Shown in pieces: positions 23,957 to 33,076 of a stretch of DNA of 64,000 nucleotides; position 1 is the first letter of the stretch; each line of letters begins with the position of its first letter. Where the stretch lies: the NCBI GenBank assembly GCA_033816765.1, contig CM066290.1:3534001-3598000 (forward strand). Reading direction: 5' to 3'. Below the pieces are notes generated by a model. The model was given only the letters and a program-made list of their open reading frames with translations, was not told the origin of the DNA and searched no databases. This stretch comes from Nothopassalora personata. Lineage: Eukaryota > Ascomycota > Dothideomycetes > Mycosphaerellales > Mycosphaerellaceae. Both the position numbers and the translations under genes were made by a program.

Positions 23957-25229
23957 TCACATTCTTCCGTTTGGCATTCTTAATATCACAGTCATCCAGC
24001 TCCTGACCTCATTCACCAAAACTTGCGCGTGACTGCACTTGAACACATGTTCCATCCATCGCTCCACAGCCTCTTCTTCCGGCTCCACGTAAGTGATCCC
24101 GTGTGGTTTACAGAATGTAAGTAGGTCTGAAATTACTGCGACTGCGTGGTCGATAGAACGCGTGGCGTTGCCAAAGGGTTTGTGTGGACTTAAAACCATC
24201 AACATGTTGGGTAAAGGCGGTACTGTTAGGTCTGGAAAGCCGTTCGGTGTCTTTGCACACCGTGGAAAAGCCCCTGATATGACATGAAGCATAACTGACG
24301 TATGGAGAAACTATGTACGAGTGCGAAAGGAAGAAGGCAAAGCTAATGAGATAGGCTGCCTAAGCCCGCATGTGCTGCATACGTCATAATCCTGCCAAGT
24401 GGCACCGAGTATATGTGCCCTTGTGCTTGAGGATTTGCTCGGGCATGATCTCGGAGTTGCGCAAAGGAGTCGACCAAATGACGATACTTTGAAAGACACT
24501 CAGCGGCTTAATCGACGGCTCGTCCGATACTGCTGTGATCGTCTGCATGCCAGTTGCTCCGGTGCCGACCAGTTCTACGCCAACCCGCTGACTAGCGAAC
24601 TCGCGGCTCGTGTTGAGACCGCCGGCCATCGGCTTGTATGAAAATGTTGAACTACGAAAGTCATTGATGCCAGGAATTTTCGGCAGCGTAGGCGAAGAAA
24701 GGAATCCCAAGCAGCTTACGAAGAACTTGGTGCGATATGATTTATCAGACTCATCTGTGAAGGTCCAGATTCGATGCTGTTCACCCCAGGTTGCTGACTT
24801 GAGCCGTGCGTCAGTTTAGATTTCTCTGTATAGACCGTGCTTCGTGGCCATTCGCTTATGTATTCGTGAGTATCGGCTTGAGTGGCGAACTGAGCAATAA
24901 GAGAGAAATTCCGTGTCGATCCTGCATCCAGGGTATTTGTTCTCATACCATGTGCCGCCCACCTGATCCAACAGAATGACGTTTACTATGCTCGAACAGC
25001 ATGCAGTAAAGTTTCAGATACGAGATGTCTCTCGGCTTACGTCGGATCCAGCTCCAAGCACCTTCACTCGCCAGCCAGGGAAACTGCGTATGCTGTACAG
25101 TCTGTAGACACCAGAGAGTCCCGCGCCTACGACCAGTACATTGTGCACATCGTCAGCCCGCAGCCGAGATGCTGACATCTGTTTGGTGAATGGAGAAAAG
25201 AAAGCCTTAACGTTCTGCGCAGCTGCCAC
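23957..25229 (-). pseudogene. Broken Baeyer-Villiger flavin monooxygenase
   Basis: Reading 25229 to 23957, pieces of a class B flavoprotein monooxygenase occur in order. First is the FAD Rossmann motif VLVVGAGLSGVYR (Met at about 25178), then after a plausible intron GGTWYENKYPGC, then KHGLYREI followed by an in-frame TAA. After that come FVSCLGFLSSPTLPKIPG, the NADPH Rossmann motif VELVGTGATGMQT, and the C-terminal part with PNMLMVLSPHKPFGNATRS and YVEPEEEAVERWMEHV. The FAD and NADPH fingerprints are recognisable, but sequence between the YPGC and KHGLY parts is short, a stop interrupts the frame, and segments shift frame. It is probably non-functional. Such enzymes insert oxygen into ketones. 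Confidence 0.7.
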
Positions 25230-25799
25230 AAGTCGGGATGTCTACCAATGTCCTTCTCTTATCGTGCTGGATAGATGTATTTGAACATATGTCAATGGCA
25301 CAATGGCAGAACTGCAGTTCGTCAACTGCCTGGTTGGAATTTCCTGTGGCAAACAGCTTCACCGGCGAGCTCTTTGGCAATAGAACCATTTACACGCATG
25401 CACAAGAGATGGAAGCATCATCGGACTGTCACTGCGTTGTTCAGATGGTCGGGTGTCGAATTGTCGAGAGCCATGAGATGTCGATTTTCTCGTCAGAGAG
25501 ATCCGAACAGTGGGTCCATTGTTTTAGGAAAGCTACACCAAGCGAGAGATTACATGAACGATAGCGATGGAGATGCCCAAAGCAGACTCAAGACGCAAGG
25601 TCTTCGCAGCTTGAAGCCATCGATCACATCTTCCAGCTGCTCCGAATTGGCCATGTCTTCATCCGCCACTCAAACACGTAAAGCAGTCCAGGATGTCGTT
25701 GATCAGCCTACCTCCGGAGGTGAGCTGCTCCAGAAAAGCCTCATAGACCCGCTCAGTGGTTAATGAGCAGCTTCGAATCATTCAAGACCTCAATCCGCA
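25230..25799. other. Short spacer without recognised gene
   Basis: Two overlapping plus-strand frames of 108 and 162 codons occur here, but neither resembles a known family. It may hold promoter sequence of the former divergent monooxygenase/dehydrogenase pair. Confidence 0.3.
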
Positions 25800-26606
25800 A
25801 TGGATGTAACAGGCTTCGCTCTGTTCACGGCTGCCGCTACAGGCATCGGGCGGGCATGCGCAATGGGCTTTGCCGCTGAAGGGAACGCTGACGTGTCGCT
25901 GGTAAGACATGAACTTGAAAGACCTCCAAGGTGTACAGAGTGAGGTCCAAGCAATCAATCCTCCGTGTAAAGTCATACTCTTACAAGTTAACGTGACCGA
26001 CGAGCATCAAGTCAACGAGGTTCTGGGTAAGATCACTCAACAGTTTGGCCGCATCGATTATGTTATGAACGCCGCAGGCGTACAGATGAAGCATCAGGGC
26101 GGTGTAGCTGCAGCTGAGACATCCGATTGTAGGCGGGTTCTAGACATGAACCTTGACGGTAACTTTGTCCTGCGAGCAAATGTGAAGATCATGCTTCGGC
26201 AGGAGCCGATAACGGCGTTGATCAATGGTCGAGAGTTGCAGAGAGGCTCGATTGTCACATTCAGCTCGATACAAGGCATGGTTGGAATTACAACCCCGGC
26301 AGCATATACAGCTTCGGAGCATGCTATCATTAGGTTGACGAGATCGGCATCGGAAGACTATGCAGATAGGGGACTTCGATATGTCCACGCTGTACGGGGA
26401 TGCCACTGACGACAAGGAATCCAGATATGCTGAAGGCAATGCAGGAAAGGGTGGGAACTGCAGTGCCGATGCATAGAATGGGTAAGCCGGACGAGATTGC
26501 GGATGGTGTTTTGTATCTTGCAGATGGCAGAAGCTCGTTTGTCGGTGGATCAGCCTTGATGATGGACGGCGGATACTGTCAAAGGAAGCTGCATAAGATG
26601 TCCACT
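25800..26606 (+). pseudogene. Frameshifted short-chain dehydrogenase/reductase
   Basis: Starting at the ATG at 25800, the N-terminus reads MDVTGFALFTAAATGIGRACAMGFA, with the family's TGxxxGIG-like cofactor loop (here TAAATGIG). A frameshift near 25905 moves to the frame with NLKDLQGVQSEVQAI, VMNAAGVQ (the NAG motif) and FSSIQGMVG with AAYTASEHA. In that last segment the catalytic Tyr is present, but the usual Lys four residues on is His. A second shift near 26395 leads to PLTTRNPDML and SFVGGSALMMDGGY. Two frameshifts and a replaced Lys indicate loss of function, although sequencing error cannot be excluded for the shifts. It is divergent from the broken monooxygenase, and the two could have formed one catabolic or biosynthetic unit. 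Confidence 0.7.
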
Positions 26607-27811
26607 CACTTGTTGTTGCCTTCTCTCGCTTTCTCTGCATGCCCTGGGTTCGTGCCTAGCTCCTTGGCCTCCCACTCCAAGGCCCTCTTTACCTCGTCCT
26701 TGAGACTGCCACCACTGGGTTTCCAGTTCAATATCGCTCTGGCGCGCCTAGCTCTGCAGCGGCTGTTCGCGCCCCAAAGAGCTTGGCCGAACGCAGTAGC
26801 TTGGCCAGCATCCTCTGGAGACACAGACTTCACCTCGTCGGTCGATGCAAGGTTGTGCTTCTTGGCTCCGCTTGCAACCCATTGACTGACCTCGCCCCAG
26901 ACGTGCTCGCCATTCTCGGCGAAGTAGTAGCCTGTAGCACCCCAAGTAGCGGGCTTGTCTGGCCACTCCTTGGTAGAGCCGCCAGCTGCAGCTTCTTCGG
27001 CTAGCTTGAGGTACAAGTCGGAAAGGTCGTGAACGTGGATGTTGTTCCAGTATGCCTTGCCTTCGTTTACCTTGATGGATTGACCTCGCTCAATGGTCAC
27101 GCGGCAAAGTTCAGGCAGTTGATGAGATCGCTGGTTGTCAGGACCTCGACCTGGACCATATATCGTTGGTGGGCAGACGATCGCCGTCTTTGCTCGATCG
27201 GCATGATCGGTTCCGACCTTAAGCACGATCTTGTCCACATTCCTGTGCGGTGCATCATCCGGCAGGGATGTTACGGCAGAGACACCCTCGAGATCGTCGT
27301 AAATTGTGTCGCGGAATTGAGTGCCATAGGTCTTCTCTCGGATATCTTCAAGTAGCAAGATGCCTGTTCCTGAGGTGTGGAGCAGGAACGCTGGGATTGA
27401 AGGATCATGAGCTGCAAGACCACGAGCTATGGCATTTGCTGCGACTTCGTGGTCAGCGTTGGCAAAGTCTGTTGACCAGTCAGCAAGGGTTCGTCCTCAG
27501 GAGTCATTGTCGCAGCCACGTACTGCAAACAATGTCCGCTTTCTTCACCTCGCCCTCAATTAAGCCCGCATCGTCCAAAGTTCCGTACACGAACTTGATC
27601 TTTGGGTAGTGTTTCGCGATTTTGGCGCCTCTTCCGCTGTTTCTGACGAGACAGGTTATGTCCCAGTCAGGGTGCGCCGTGGCTATAGCATACAAGGCAT
27701 CACCGCCGATGTAGCCCTAAGCAATGCAATCAGTAATGACTGTGCACACATCGAGGCGAGACTTGCAGTCGCTCCAGTGATGAACAGCTTTGGTGAGTGC
27801 AGTCGGCTCAT
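26606..27811 (-). CDS. NAD-dependent epimerase/dehydratase-like protein
   Basis: Three exons: 27811-27767, 27716-27524 and 27468-26606. They give 366 residues of the extended SDR family. Exon 1 and exon 2 join to read LFITGATGYIGGDALYAIA, the classic GxxGxxG NAD-binding loop, then VRNSGRGAKIAKHYPKIKF and ADIVC. Later come AFLLHTSGTGILL, CPPTIYGPGRG and YWNNIHVHDLSDLY, all usual landmarks of the family. The first intron starts with GC rather than GT (GCAAGT...TAG), a minor but known splice class. Exon 3 starts after a 55-bp GT-AG intron. The substrate is unknown. It converges on the broken dehydrogenase, with their 3' ends touching. Confidence 0.82.
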
Positions 27812-28063
27812 GATGGCGATGGTGTAAAGGATTGTTTCGACTTGATCTGATGGCTGCTCTTCTGTCGATCAGGCAGCCACGGTCCTATGCAGTACGTGAG
27901 GAAGTCGTGCGGTGTCCCATCGAAGCCGACAGCGGATGGGTTGTGAGGGGTTTACAACATGACGTCGTCGTGTGCATTACCAAACATCCATGACTTTCTC
28001 CATCATGGTGGTGGTGGTCATATACCTGAGTCCAAACCGCCATCGCGATCACGCGCACGCACA
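27812..28063. other. Host sequence up to the virus-like junction
   Basis: This contains the promoter side of the epimerase-like gene and then sequence with no gene. GC content and codon style change abruptly near 28064, which I take as the left junction of the virus-like block. Confidence 0.5.
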
Positions 28064-28064
28064 C

Positions 28065-28138
28065 GTTGAAAACTCGGCCGCGAACTTGTTCGTGCCCACG
28101 AGCGCGGTCATCAGCTCGAACGTGTGCCCGGCGTCGGC
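28065..28138 (-). pseudogene. Truncated virus-like coding fragment at left junction
   Basis: On the minus strand the sequence reads ADAGHTFELMTALVGTNKF and a few more residues with the same codon style as the polymerase gene. It then runs out at the junction near 28064, and upstream it meets a stop in the same frame. It is too short to name. It supports the view that the insertion is a fragment of something longer. Confidence 0.4.
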
Positions 28139-28173
28139 AGCTTAGGCCTGGGCAGAGGCGCCCGGACGCGACT

Positions 28174-28440
28174 ATGATCGAGCACACAATCGCGCACGCG
28201 TTCCGGACCGTCTACTCGGTCAGGGAGAGGATCATGAGCTACCTCGGGGCCTCGTCCTTGTCCGCGTTCTGCTGTGCGTTCGAGCTCGAGCTCTCGGACA
28301 TGGAGAAGCGTGTGTACCTGAACTCGATCATGGACATGCCCGAGGTCTCGATCCCACTGGCGACAAGCAGACGAGCACGTGCTCGTAGACGACCAAAACC
28401 ACGCTCTCGAGCACGACCGCGTGCGCGACGACGCTCTTAG
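28174..28440 (+). CDS. Small F-box-like frame in the virus-like block
   Basis: From the ATG at 28174 the frame encodes about 88 residues. The first 60 (VRERIMSYLGASSLSAF, then ELELSDMEKRVYLNSIMDM) show a pattern like an F-box: a short helix, I-x-x-Y-L, then small and hydrophobic residues. The codon style matches the neighbouring virus-like genes. The last 25 codons are Arg-rich and look like run-on into a non-coding inverted sequence, so the true end may be missing. F-box-like proteins are common in large DNA viruses, where they redirect ubiquitination, but this match is weak. It lies 3' of the polymerase, tail to tail. Confidence 0.35.
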   Translation: MIEHTIAHAFRTVYSVRERIMSYLGASSLSAFCCAFELELSDMEKRVYLNSIMDMPEVSIPLATSRRARARRRPKPRSRARPRARRRS

Positions 28441-28465
28441 TCCTCAACACGCTCGGGCTCACGTG

Positions 28466-30835
28466 CTACTTCCTGCCCCTGTTCATGCTCCTCCTCGACT
28501 CGTAGATGAACAGCAGCTGCGAGACCGTGCCCAAGCCCACGGGCACGATCACGGAGTCGATGGCGCTGGCGATCCTCCTCGCGACCCACTTCTTGCTCAC
28601 GTCCGACGCCTTGACGCCGATCCCGATCAGGATGCTCCTCTTCTTCAGGTTGTTGTCGACGTACGTGATGTGCGGCTGGGCGTTGATCTTGACCTCGGCC
28701 ACCTGCGCGCTCACAGGCAGCTTCCCGTTCTGCAACGCCCTCATGATCCCGCTCACGATCTTGATCAGCCTCTCGGTCTTGTCCGTCTCCGAGAACGAGC
28801 CGTTGAGCACGAACATCACCTCCTTCAAGGCGTACTTCACGATGGGGAGCGCGTCCTTCTTCACGATCGCCAACCCCTTCGTCTCCAGGCTGCCGTCCCA
28901 GTTCACGGCCTCGTACTTCTTCTTGGCCGAGATCACGATCGACGAGTAGTTCCCCTTGATGTCCGCGCCCACCTCTGCGAACACGGTCCCCCTCGTGGCC
29001 TCCTCGATGGCCCTCTTCACCTTCATGCCCGCAGTCTCGCATGCCAGCTCGCTCCTGAGCCCGACCCAGACGAAGATCGAGTCCGTGTCGCCGTAGATCA
29101 CCTCGAACCCGCACCACTCCGCGCTCCTGATCATGAGCTTGACGTAGTACCTGGCGAGGTACGTGACGATGGCCGCGCACGTCTTCGAGCTGATGGCCCC
29201 GTGCCTGCTCCCCATCACGCCGTAGACGCTGACCGTGAGCAGCTTGTTCGACCAGGCCGCGACGTCGTCCCCCTTCGCCTTCGCCCTCTTGCGCCCGATG
29301 ATGAGCATGTCTAAGAGCGAGCTCAACATCGAGTCCTTGCTCCTCCTCACGCACATGAAGTCGCTCGCGGTCCTCATCAAGACTAGGTCCTCGTGCTCGA
29401 CCACGTCGTCCTCCACCATCCCCGCCAGAACGTGATCGACATCGCGATCGAGCTTGGCGGCGAGTCCCGACGGGCTGGACGACGAGTAGCAGCTGTCGAT
29501 GAAGACCCCGATCTTCGACATGATCGAGCCGTACAACGAGTTCCCGTCGATGACGATGACGCCCTTGTAGCACCCGGGCTTGGGCTCGAGCACGAAGCCG
29601 CCCTCGAACTCCTTCTCGTCCGCGTCCGAGCTCCTGCTCAGGTCCAAGCACATGTTCATCGACATGGCCCTGGACATCTCGAGGCAGTGGACCATGTACC
29701 CGGTGTTGCCCCCGATGGCGTCCCAGATCGGGCTCCTGGACGTGCCTGCGAGCGCGAAGTACCTCTCGCACATCCTCATCTTCTTGGCCAGGAGCGCGTG
29801 CAGGTCCGAGTCCCTGGCGTTGTAGATGAGCATGTCCGTGACGTCGTACGAGTCCGAGTTCTCGATCATCATCTCGTCCGCGTCCAACTTCGAGGGCAGG
29901 TCCATCCTCGAGGCCAGGTACGCGAGCCCGATCGAGTTCCAGTCCTTCCTCTGGTACTTGTCCACGTCGTACATCGAGTCCACGAACGAGACCCCGTTCG
30001 GCAACCTCCAGTAGACCGCCTCCCCGGTGTTGCCCAGCCTCCTGTCCTCGAACGTGCTGTTGATCCCGTTGACCATCGCGGAATGGGTCGCGAGCCACTG
30101 CAGGTCGAAGCCGAAGCCGTTGTGGATGTTCACGAAGTCGGGGCTCAGCATGTTTAGGATCTCGAACGTCTTCACGACCGCGTTGGCGCTCGACCCCGCC
30201 TTGACGAACACGGGCTTCCTCCCGTTGTCGAGCTTCGTCTCCCTGTGGAACCCGAACGTGTAGATGCAGTAGCACAAGTCGGGGACCTCGTCGTTGAACC
30301 AGGCCCCGTTCGAGATCGTAATGCTGATGAGGTCGTCGTGCGGGAGCGGCATGTTGCCCTTCCTCGCGAACGTGCTCACCTCGATGTCCAGGCCCACGAT
30401 GAAGAACGGGGGCGCCGTGGCGGCCGGGATGGTGCCCATGCCCCCGCCCGAGCCCGGGCCGAAGCCCGCGGCCGAGCACAGGCGCAGGAGCCAGGACTCG
30501 TTCGTGCTCGAGGGGATGAGCGCCACCTTGGACCCGGGCATGTCCGCGTCCACGTTGAGGACCACGCCGCTGGGCACGTCCACGCTGATGTCCGCCAACA
30601 CGATCATCCTCTCGTTCCCCCGCCCCATCCTGAACGAGACGCCGTACACGCACACAGTCCCGATCTGGGACGGGATCCTGGACACGCTGTCGATCCAGCT
30701 CGAGATGATGACCCAGCCCGCGTCCATGAGCCTCCTCATGTCGTAGTTGTCGCGCTTGTCCACGAGCTTGCACAGGCTGATCTCCTCGCTGATGCACGGG
30801 AGCTTGGTGATGATCGGGGGCGTGAGCAAGGGCAT
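28466..30835 (-). CDS. B-family DNA polymerase, virus-like
   Basis: An intact frame of 789 residues from the ATG at 30835 (the frame is open to 30856, the numbering used here). The 3'-5' exonuclease motifs are all present: GLDIEVS (Asp157/Glu159), NIHNGFGFD (243-251) and YNARDSD (345-351). The polymerase motifs are also present: VIVIDGNSLYGSIM (433-446, motif A), NKLLTVSVYGVMGS (motif B, about 537-550), YGDTDSIFV (588-596, motif C), KKKY (645-648), and ETKGLAIVKKDALPIV in the thumb. The last two favour an RNA/DNA-primed enzyme over the protein-primed polymerases of Polintons and linear plasmids. In motif A the usual Pro after SLY is Gly. There are no stops, no introns and no RIP. It should synthesise and proofread the element's DNA. 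Cellular fungal polymerases delta, epsilon and zeta are much longer. Confidence 0.93.
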   Translation of the reverse strand: MPLLTPPIITKLPCISEEISLCKLVDKRDNYDMRRLMDAGWVIISSWIDSVSRIPSQIGTVCVYGVSFRMGRGNERMIVLADISVDVPSGVVLNVDADMPGSKVALIPSSTNESWLLRLCSAAGFGPGSGGGMGTIPAATAPPFFIVGLDIEVSTFARKGNMPLPHDDLISITISNGAWFNDEVPDLCYCIYTFGFHRETKLDNGRKPVFVKAGSSANAVVKTFEILNMLSPDFVNIHNGFGFDLQWLATHSAMVNGINSTFEDRRLGNTGEAVYWRLPNGVSFVDSMYDVDKYQRKDWNSIGLAYLASRMDLPSKLDADEMMIENSDSYDVTDMLIYNARDSDLHALLAKKMRMCERYFALAGTSRSPIWDAIGGNTGYMVHCLEMSRAMSMNMCLDLSRSSDADEKEFEGGFVLEPKPGCYKGVIVIDGNSLYGSIMSKIGVFIDSCYSSSSPSGLAAKLDRDVDHVLAGMVEDDVVEHEDLVLMRTASDFMCVRRSKDSMLSSLLDMLIIGRKRAKAKGDDVAAWSNKLLTVSVYGVMGSRHGAISSKTCAAIVTYLARYYVKLMIRSAEWCGFEVIYGDTDSIFVWVGLRSELACETAGMKVKRAIEEATRGTVFAEVGADIKGNYSSIVISAKKKYEAVNWDGSLETKGLAIVKKDALPIVKYALKEVMFVLNGSFSETDKTERLIKIVSGIMRALQNGKLPVSAQVAEVKINAQPHITYVDNNLKKRSILIGIGVKASDVSKKWVARRIASAIDSVIVPVGLGTVSQLLFIYESRRSMNRGRK

Positions 30836-30912
30836 GACGGTGCTCGTGGATGTCACGGTGTCCCGAACCGCGTGCGAGCGTCGCCACCTACGAGACCACG
30901 AACCCGCTCGCG
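30836..30912. promoter_or_regulatory. Compact divergent start region of polymerase and helicase genes
   Basis: The polymerase ATG (30835, minus) and the first helicase ATG (30850, plus) are only 14 bp apart. If the helicase begins at the second in-frame ATG (30913) the gap is 77 bp. Any promoter must be bidirectional and very short or overlap coding sequence, as in compact viral genomes. No motif could be identified. Confidence 0.35.
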
Positions 30913-32448
30913 ATGGAGGTCACGAGCGGCGACACAGTCGCGATCGCGCACACGGGCTTGAACATGACCGAGTCCGGCGGCGTGGTCGGGTTCAGGGACG
31001 ACTTCCCGTACTACGGCCCGCTCGCCAACAGGCTTAGGGAGCCGCACAAGAAGTTGATCGAGGACGTGCACAACCGCCGCTCCGTCGTCACGGACGGGAC
31101 CACGTTCTACTTCTACTGCGAGGGCACGGGCTGCTGGGCGCAGTTGTACTCGGGCACGGCCTCGTTCGAGCTCCTCGACATCACCAAGATCAACGCCCCG
31201 GTCAGCTACGCGAAGGCGCTCGGATGGGCGTACGCGATCTTGAAGAGGATGGCGACCCCGGTCAGGCGCGTGCACCCGAGCGTGTGCATCGGCACGTACA
31301 GGTTGGTGTTCATGCTCGAGTACCTGGAGGACCGCTACATCGTGCACTACAGGCCGCACTGGCCGGTGATCGACAACAAGGACATGGACCCGATGTACAA
31401 CAGGATCTACTCGTTCGTCGTGAGCCCGATCATCCTCCCGGCCCCGTCCGTCTGCCCGTTCAAGGTCACGTGCGAGCATGACGACCAGGTCATCAACAAG
31501 ATCCTGCTCCCGTTGAGGTACGACCAGAAGCTCGACTTCCTGTGGAGGATGGGGAAGGCGATCATCAGCCCGGTCAGGAGCCCCTCCGTCATCGTGTTGT
31601 ACGGCAAGGACGGGCACGAGGGCAAGACCGAGTTAGCCAAGGCGGTGTCGAGGATCTTCGGGGACGCAGTGGAGTGGGTGAGCGAGGACTTGTTCGGGGC
31701 CAAGACCGCGTGGCCCGATCCCGAGACGGTCATGCACCTGTGCGAGAAGAGGATCCTGATCTGCGACGAGTGCAAGATCGACGAGGGGTTCTCGTACAAC
31801 AACATCAAGAGGTGGACGTCCGAGGCCCCGATCTCCATGAAGGGCTTGACCGGATACCTGTCCCAGACCGCGATCGTCATCTCGAACCACATCCCCTTCT
31901 CGGACAGGGCCGGGATCAACAACAGCATCGGGAGGCGACTCGTGATCTACCACATGAAGAAGAAGATGAGCTCGTTCAAGGCCCTCGACAGGTCGGAGAT
32001 CACGGGACCCGTCGCCTTGAGGTTCATCTCGCTCTGCATCTCGTTCGCCAGCGCCTACGAGTCTCCACCCACGTCCCTGCCCATCGCCCTATACTCGTTC
32101 TACCGCAAGAACGTGAACAAGATCACGGCCGGGCTCGCGTACGACGTCGGGGCCTCGAAGAGGGAGGCGATCGCGGCTACGTGCGCTATGGCGATAAGGC
32201 TCGGGGTGACGGCTAGGAAGCTGTACTCGGCGTTCCATGCGTCGTCGCCCGCGCTCGTCGATATGCCCGAGATCGGGTTCCCGTATATTAGGTCGATCAG
32301 AGCCCCGCTACCGAAGCTAACCGAGCACGGGAAGGAGGTCGTAGAGAAGAGGGCGACCGCCAACGTAGGTAGGTACTCGATCCAGGCCCTAATCGAGAAC
32401 GGGATTACGATGTCGAGCCTAGACATACTTAAGATAATAAACGCGTAG
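30850..32448 (+). CDS. Superfamily 3 (D5-like) helicase, virus-like
   Basis: 532 residues, intact. The N-terminal half (1-235) is of unknown fold and contains conserved-looking aromatic patches (TFYFYCEGTGCWAQLY, RYIVHYRPHWPVID). It may correspond to a D5_N or primase-associated region, but no clear primase catalytic Asp pattern is seen. The C-terminal half is an SF3 AAA+ ATPase: Walker A YGKDGHEGKTEL (251-262), Walker B RILICDEC (301-308), motif C IVISNHIPF (342-350), and an arginine-finger segment GRRLVIYH (361-368). SF3 helicases unwind origins of DNA viruses and virus-like replicons. It is divergent to the polymerase. TA-rich codons begin to appear after about 32.1 kb, marking the edge of the RIPped interval. 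The TAG stop could itself be mutated, but codon style ends there. Confidence 0.88.
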   Translation: MSRCPEPRASVATYETTNPLAMEVTSGDTVAIAHTGLNMTESGGVVGFRDDFPYYGPLANRLREPHKKLIEDVHNRRSVVTDGTTFYFYCEGTGCWAQLYSGTASFELLDITKINAPVSYAKALGWAYAILKRMATPVRRVHPSVCIGTYRLVFMLEYLEDRYIVHYRPHWPVIDNKDMDPMYNRIYSFVVSPIILPAPSVCPFKVTCEHDDQVINKILLPLRYDQKLDFLWRMGKAIISPVRSPSVIVLYGKDGHEGKTELAKAVSRIFGDAVEWVSEDLFGAKTAWPDPETVMHLCEKRILICDECKIDEGFSYNNIKRWTSEAPISMKGLTGYLSQTAIVISNHIPFSDRAGINNSIGRRLVIYHMKKKMSSFKALDRSEITGPVALRFISLCISFASAYESPPTSLPIALYSFYRKNVNKITAGLAYDVGASKREAIAATCAMAIRLGVTARKLYSAFHASSPALVDMPEIGFPYIRSIRAPLPKLTEHGKEVVEKRATANVGRYSIQALIENGITMSSLDILKIINA

Positions 32449-32489
32449 ACGTCCGTACACACGAGCAAAACACGAGGTCGGACGCGTAC

Positions 32490-32966
32490 GTGTCTACGTA
32501 CAGGACTATCGGCGTAATTATAAACACGAACAGGAACACGAGGGAGACCGCGATTATAAACTGCTACGTGTGTATAGACTCGGTAATCTACGCGGACGCG
32601 TCGACGAGCGTATATATGTTAAGCAACCCGAACAAGTACGGCATCGTATACACGTTCGTAAGTACGACCTGTAGCAAGTACAAGAACAAGATCGAGCGCG
32701 TAAACTAGGGCGTAATCGGGAATAGGACGGTAATCGGGACTATATTCGTGTTTAACTGCTCGGCCTATAAGGAGTTCTCGAAGATGTTCGGGGTCTACCC
32801 CGCGATCATAGGCGGGAACATGCACACTATCGTGCACACGGACGTAGTAATAAACACTATCCCCTCTACGCACGTGTTGTACTCCACGGCTAGGGGCGAG
32901 AACGGGAACGTAATCCTAAGGCCGCACGAGGACGGGGACTTCTTCTCGCTTATAAACGTAAGGTAA
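32490..32966 (+). pseudogene. Small unknown gene of the virus-like block, one in-frame TAG
   Basis: One frame runs from about 32490 to the TAA at 32966 with a single internal TAG at 32706. No ATG is found at the expected 5' end: the frame opens with GTG, and the first ATG is at 32618. The roughly 158-residue product has beta-rich character (RTIGVIINTNRNTRETAIIN, TIFVFNCSAYKEFSKMFG) and no family I recognise. Codons show CpA-to-TpA change. It follows the helicase by about 40 bp and runs in the same direction. Confidence 0.5.
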
Positions 32967-33076
32967 ACACCGTTACGAGCGCGTACGGGAACACGACCCT
33001 AATCGTCAAAAAGGCACGAAGTAGGTCTAGTACGTAACACGCGACGAAGTACTAGAAGACGATCGGCTATAGCAAC

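Noticed and set aside
28379..30157. Long plus-strand frames opposite the polymerase (for example 28379-29314 and 29393-30157)
   Set aside because: Same cause: GC-rich antisense frames of Arg/Asp/His/Pro repeats without any recognisable fold.
28466..30835. Protein-primed polymerase of a Polinton or linear plasmid
   Set aside because: The KKKY motif and the KGLAIVKKD thumb segment fit RNA/DNA-primed B-family enzymes. No terminal inverted repeats or terminal-protein region were seen. A tree is still needed.
28437..30887. An 816-codon minus-strand frame overlapping the polymerase in another phase
   Set aside because: Its product is a monotonous Arg/Gly/His/Glu/Asp string with no domain. It is open only because the region is GC-rich and lacks stop-like triplets. 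The polymerase phase has all family motifs.
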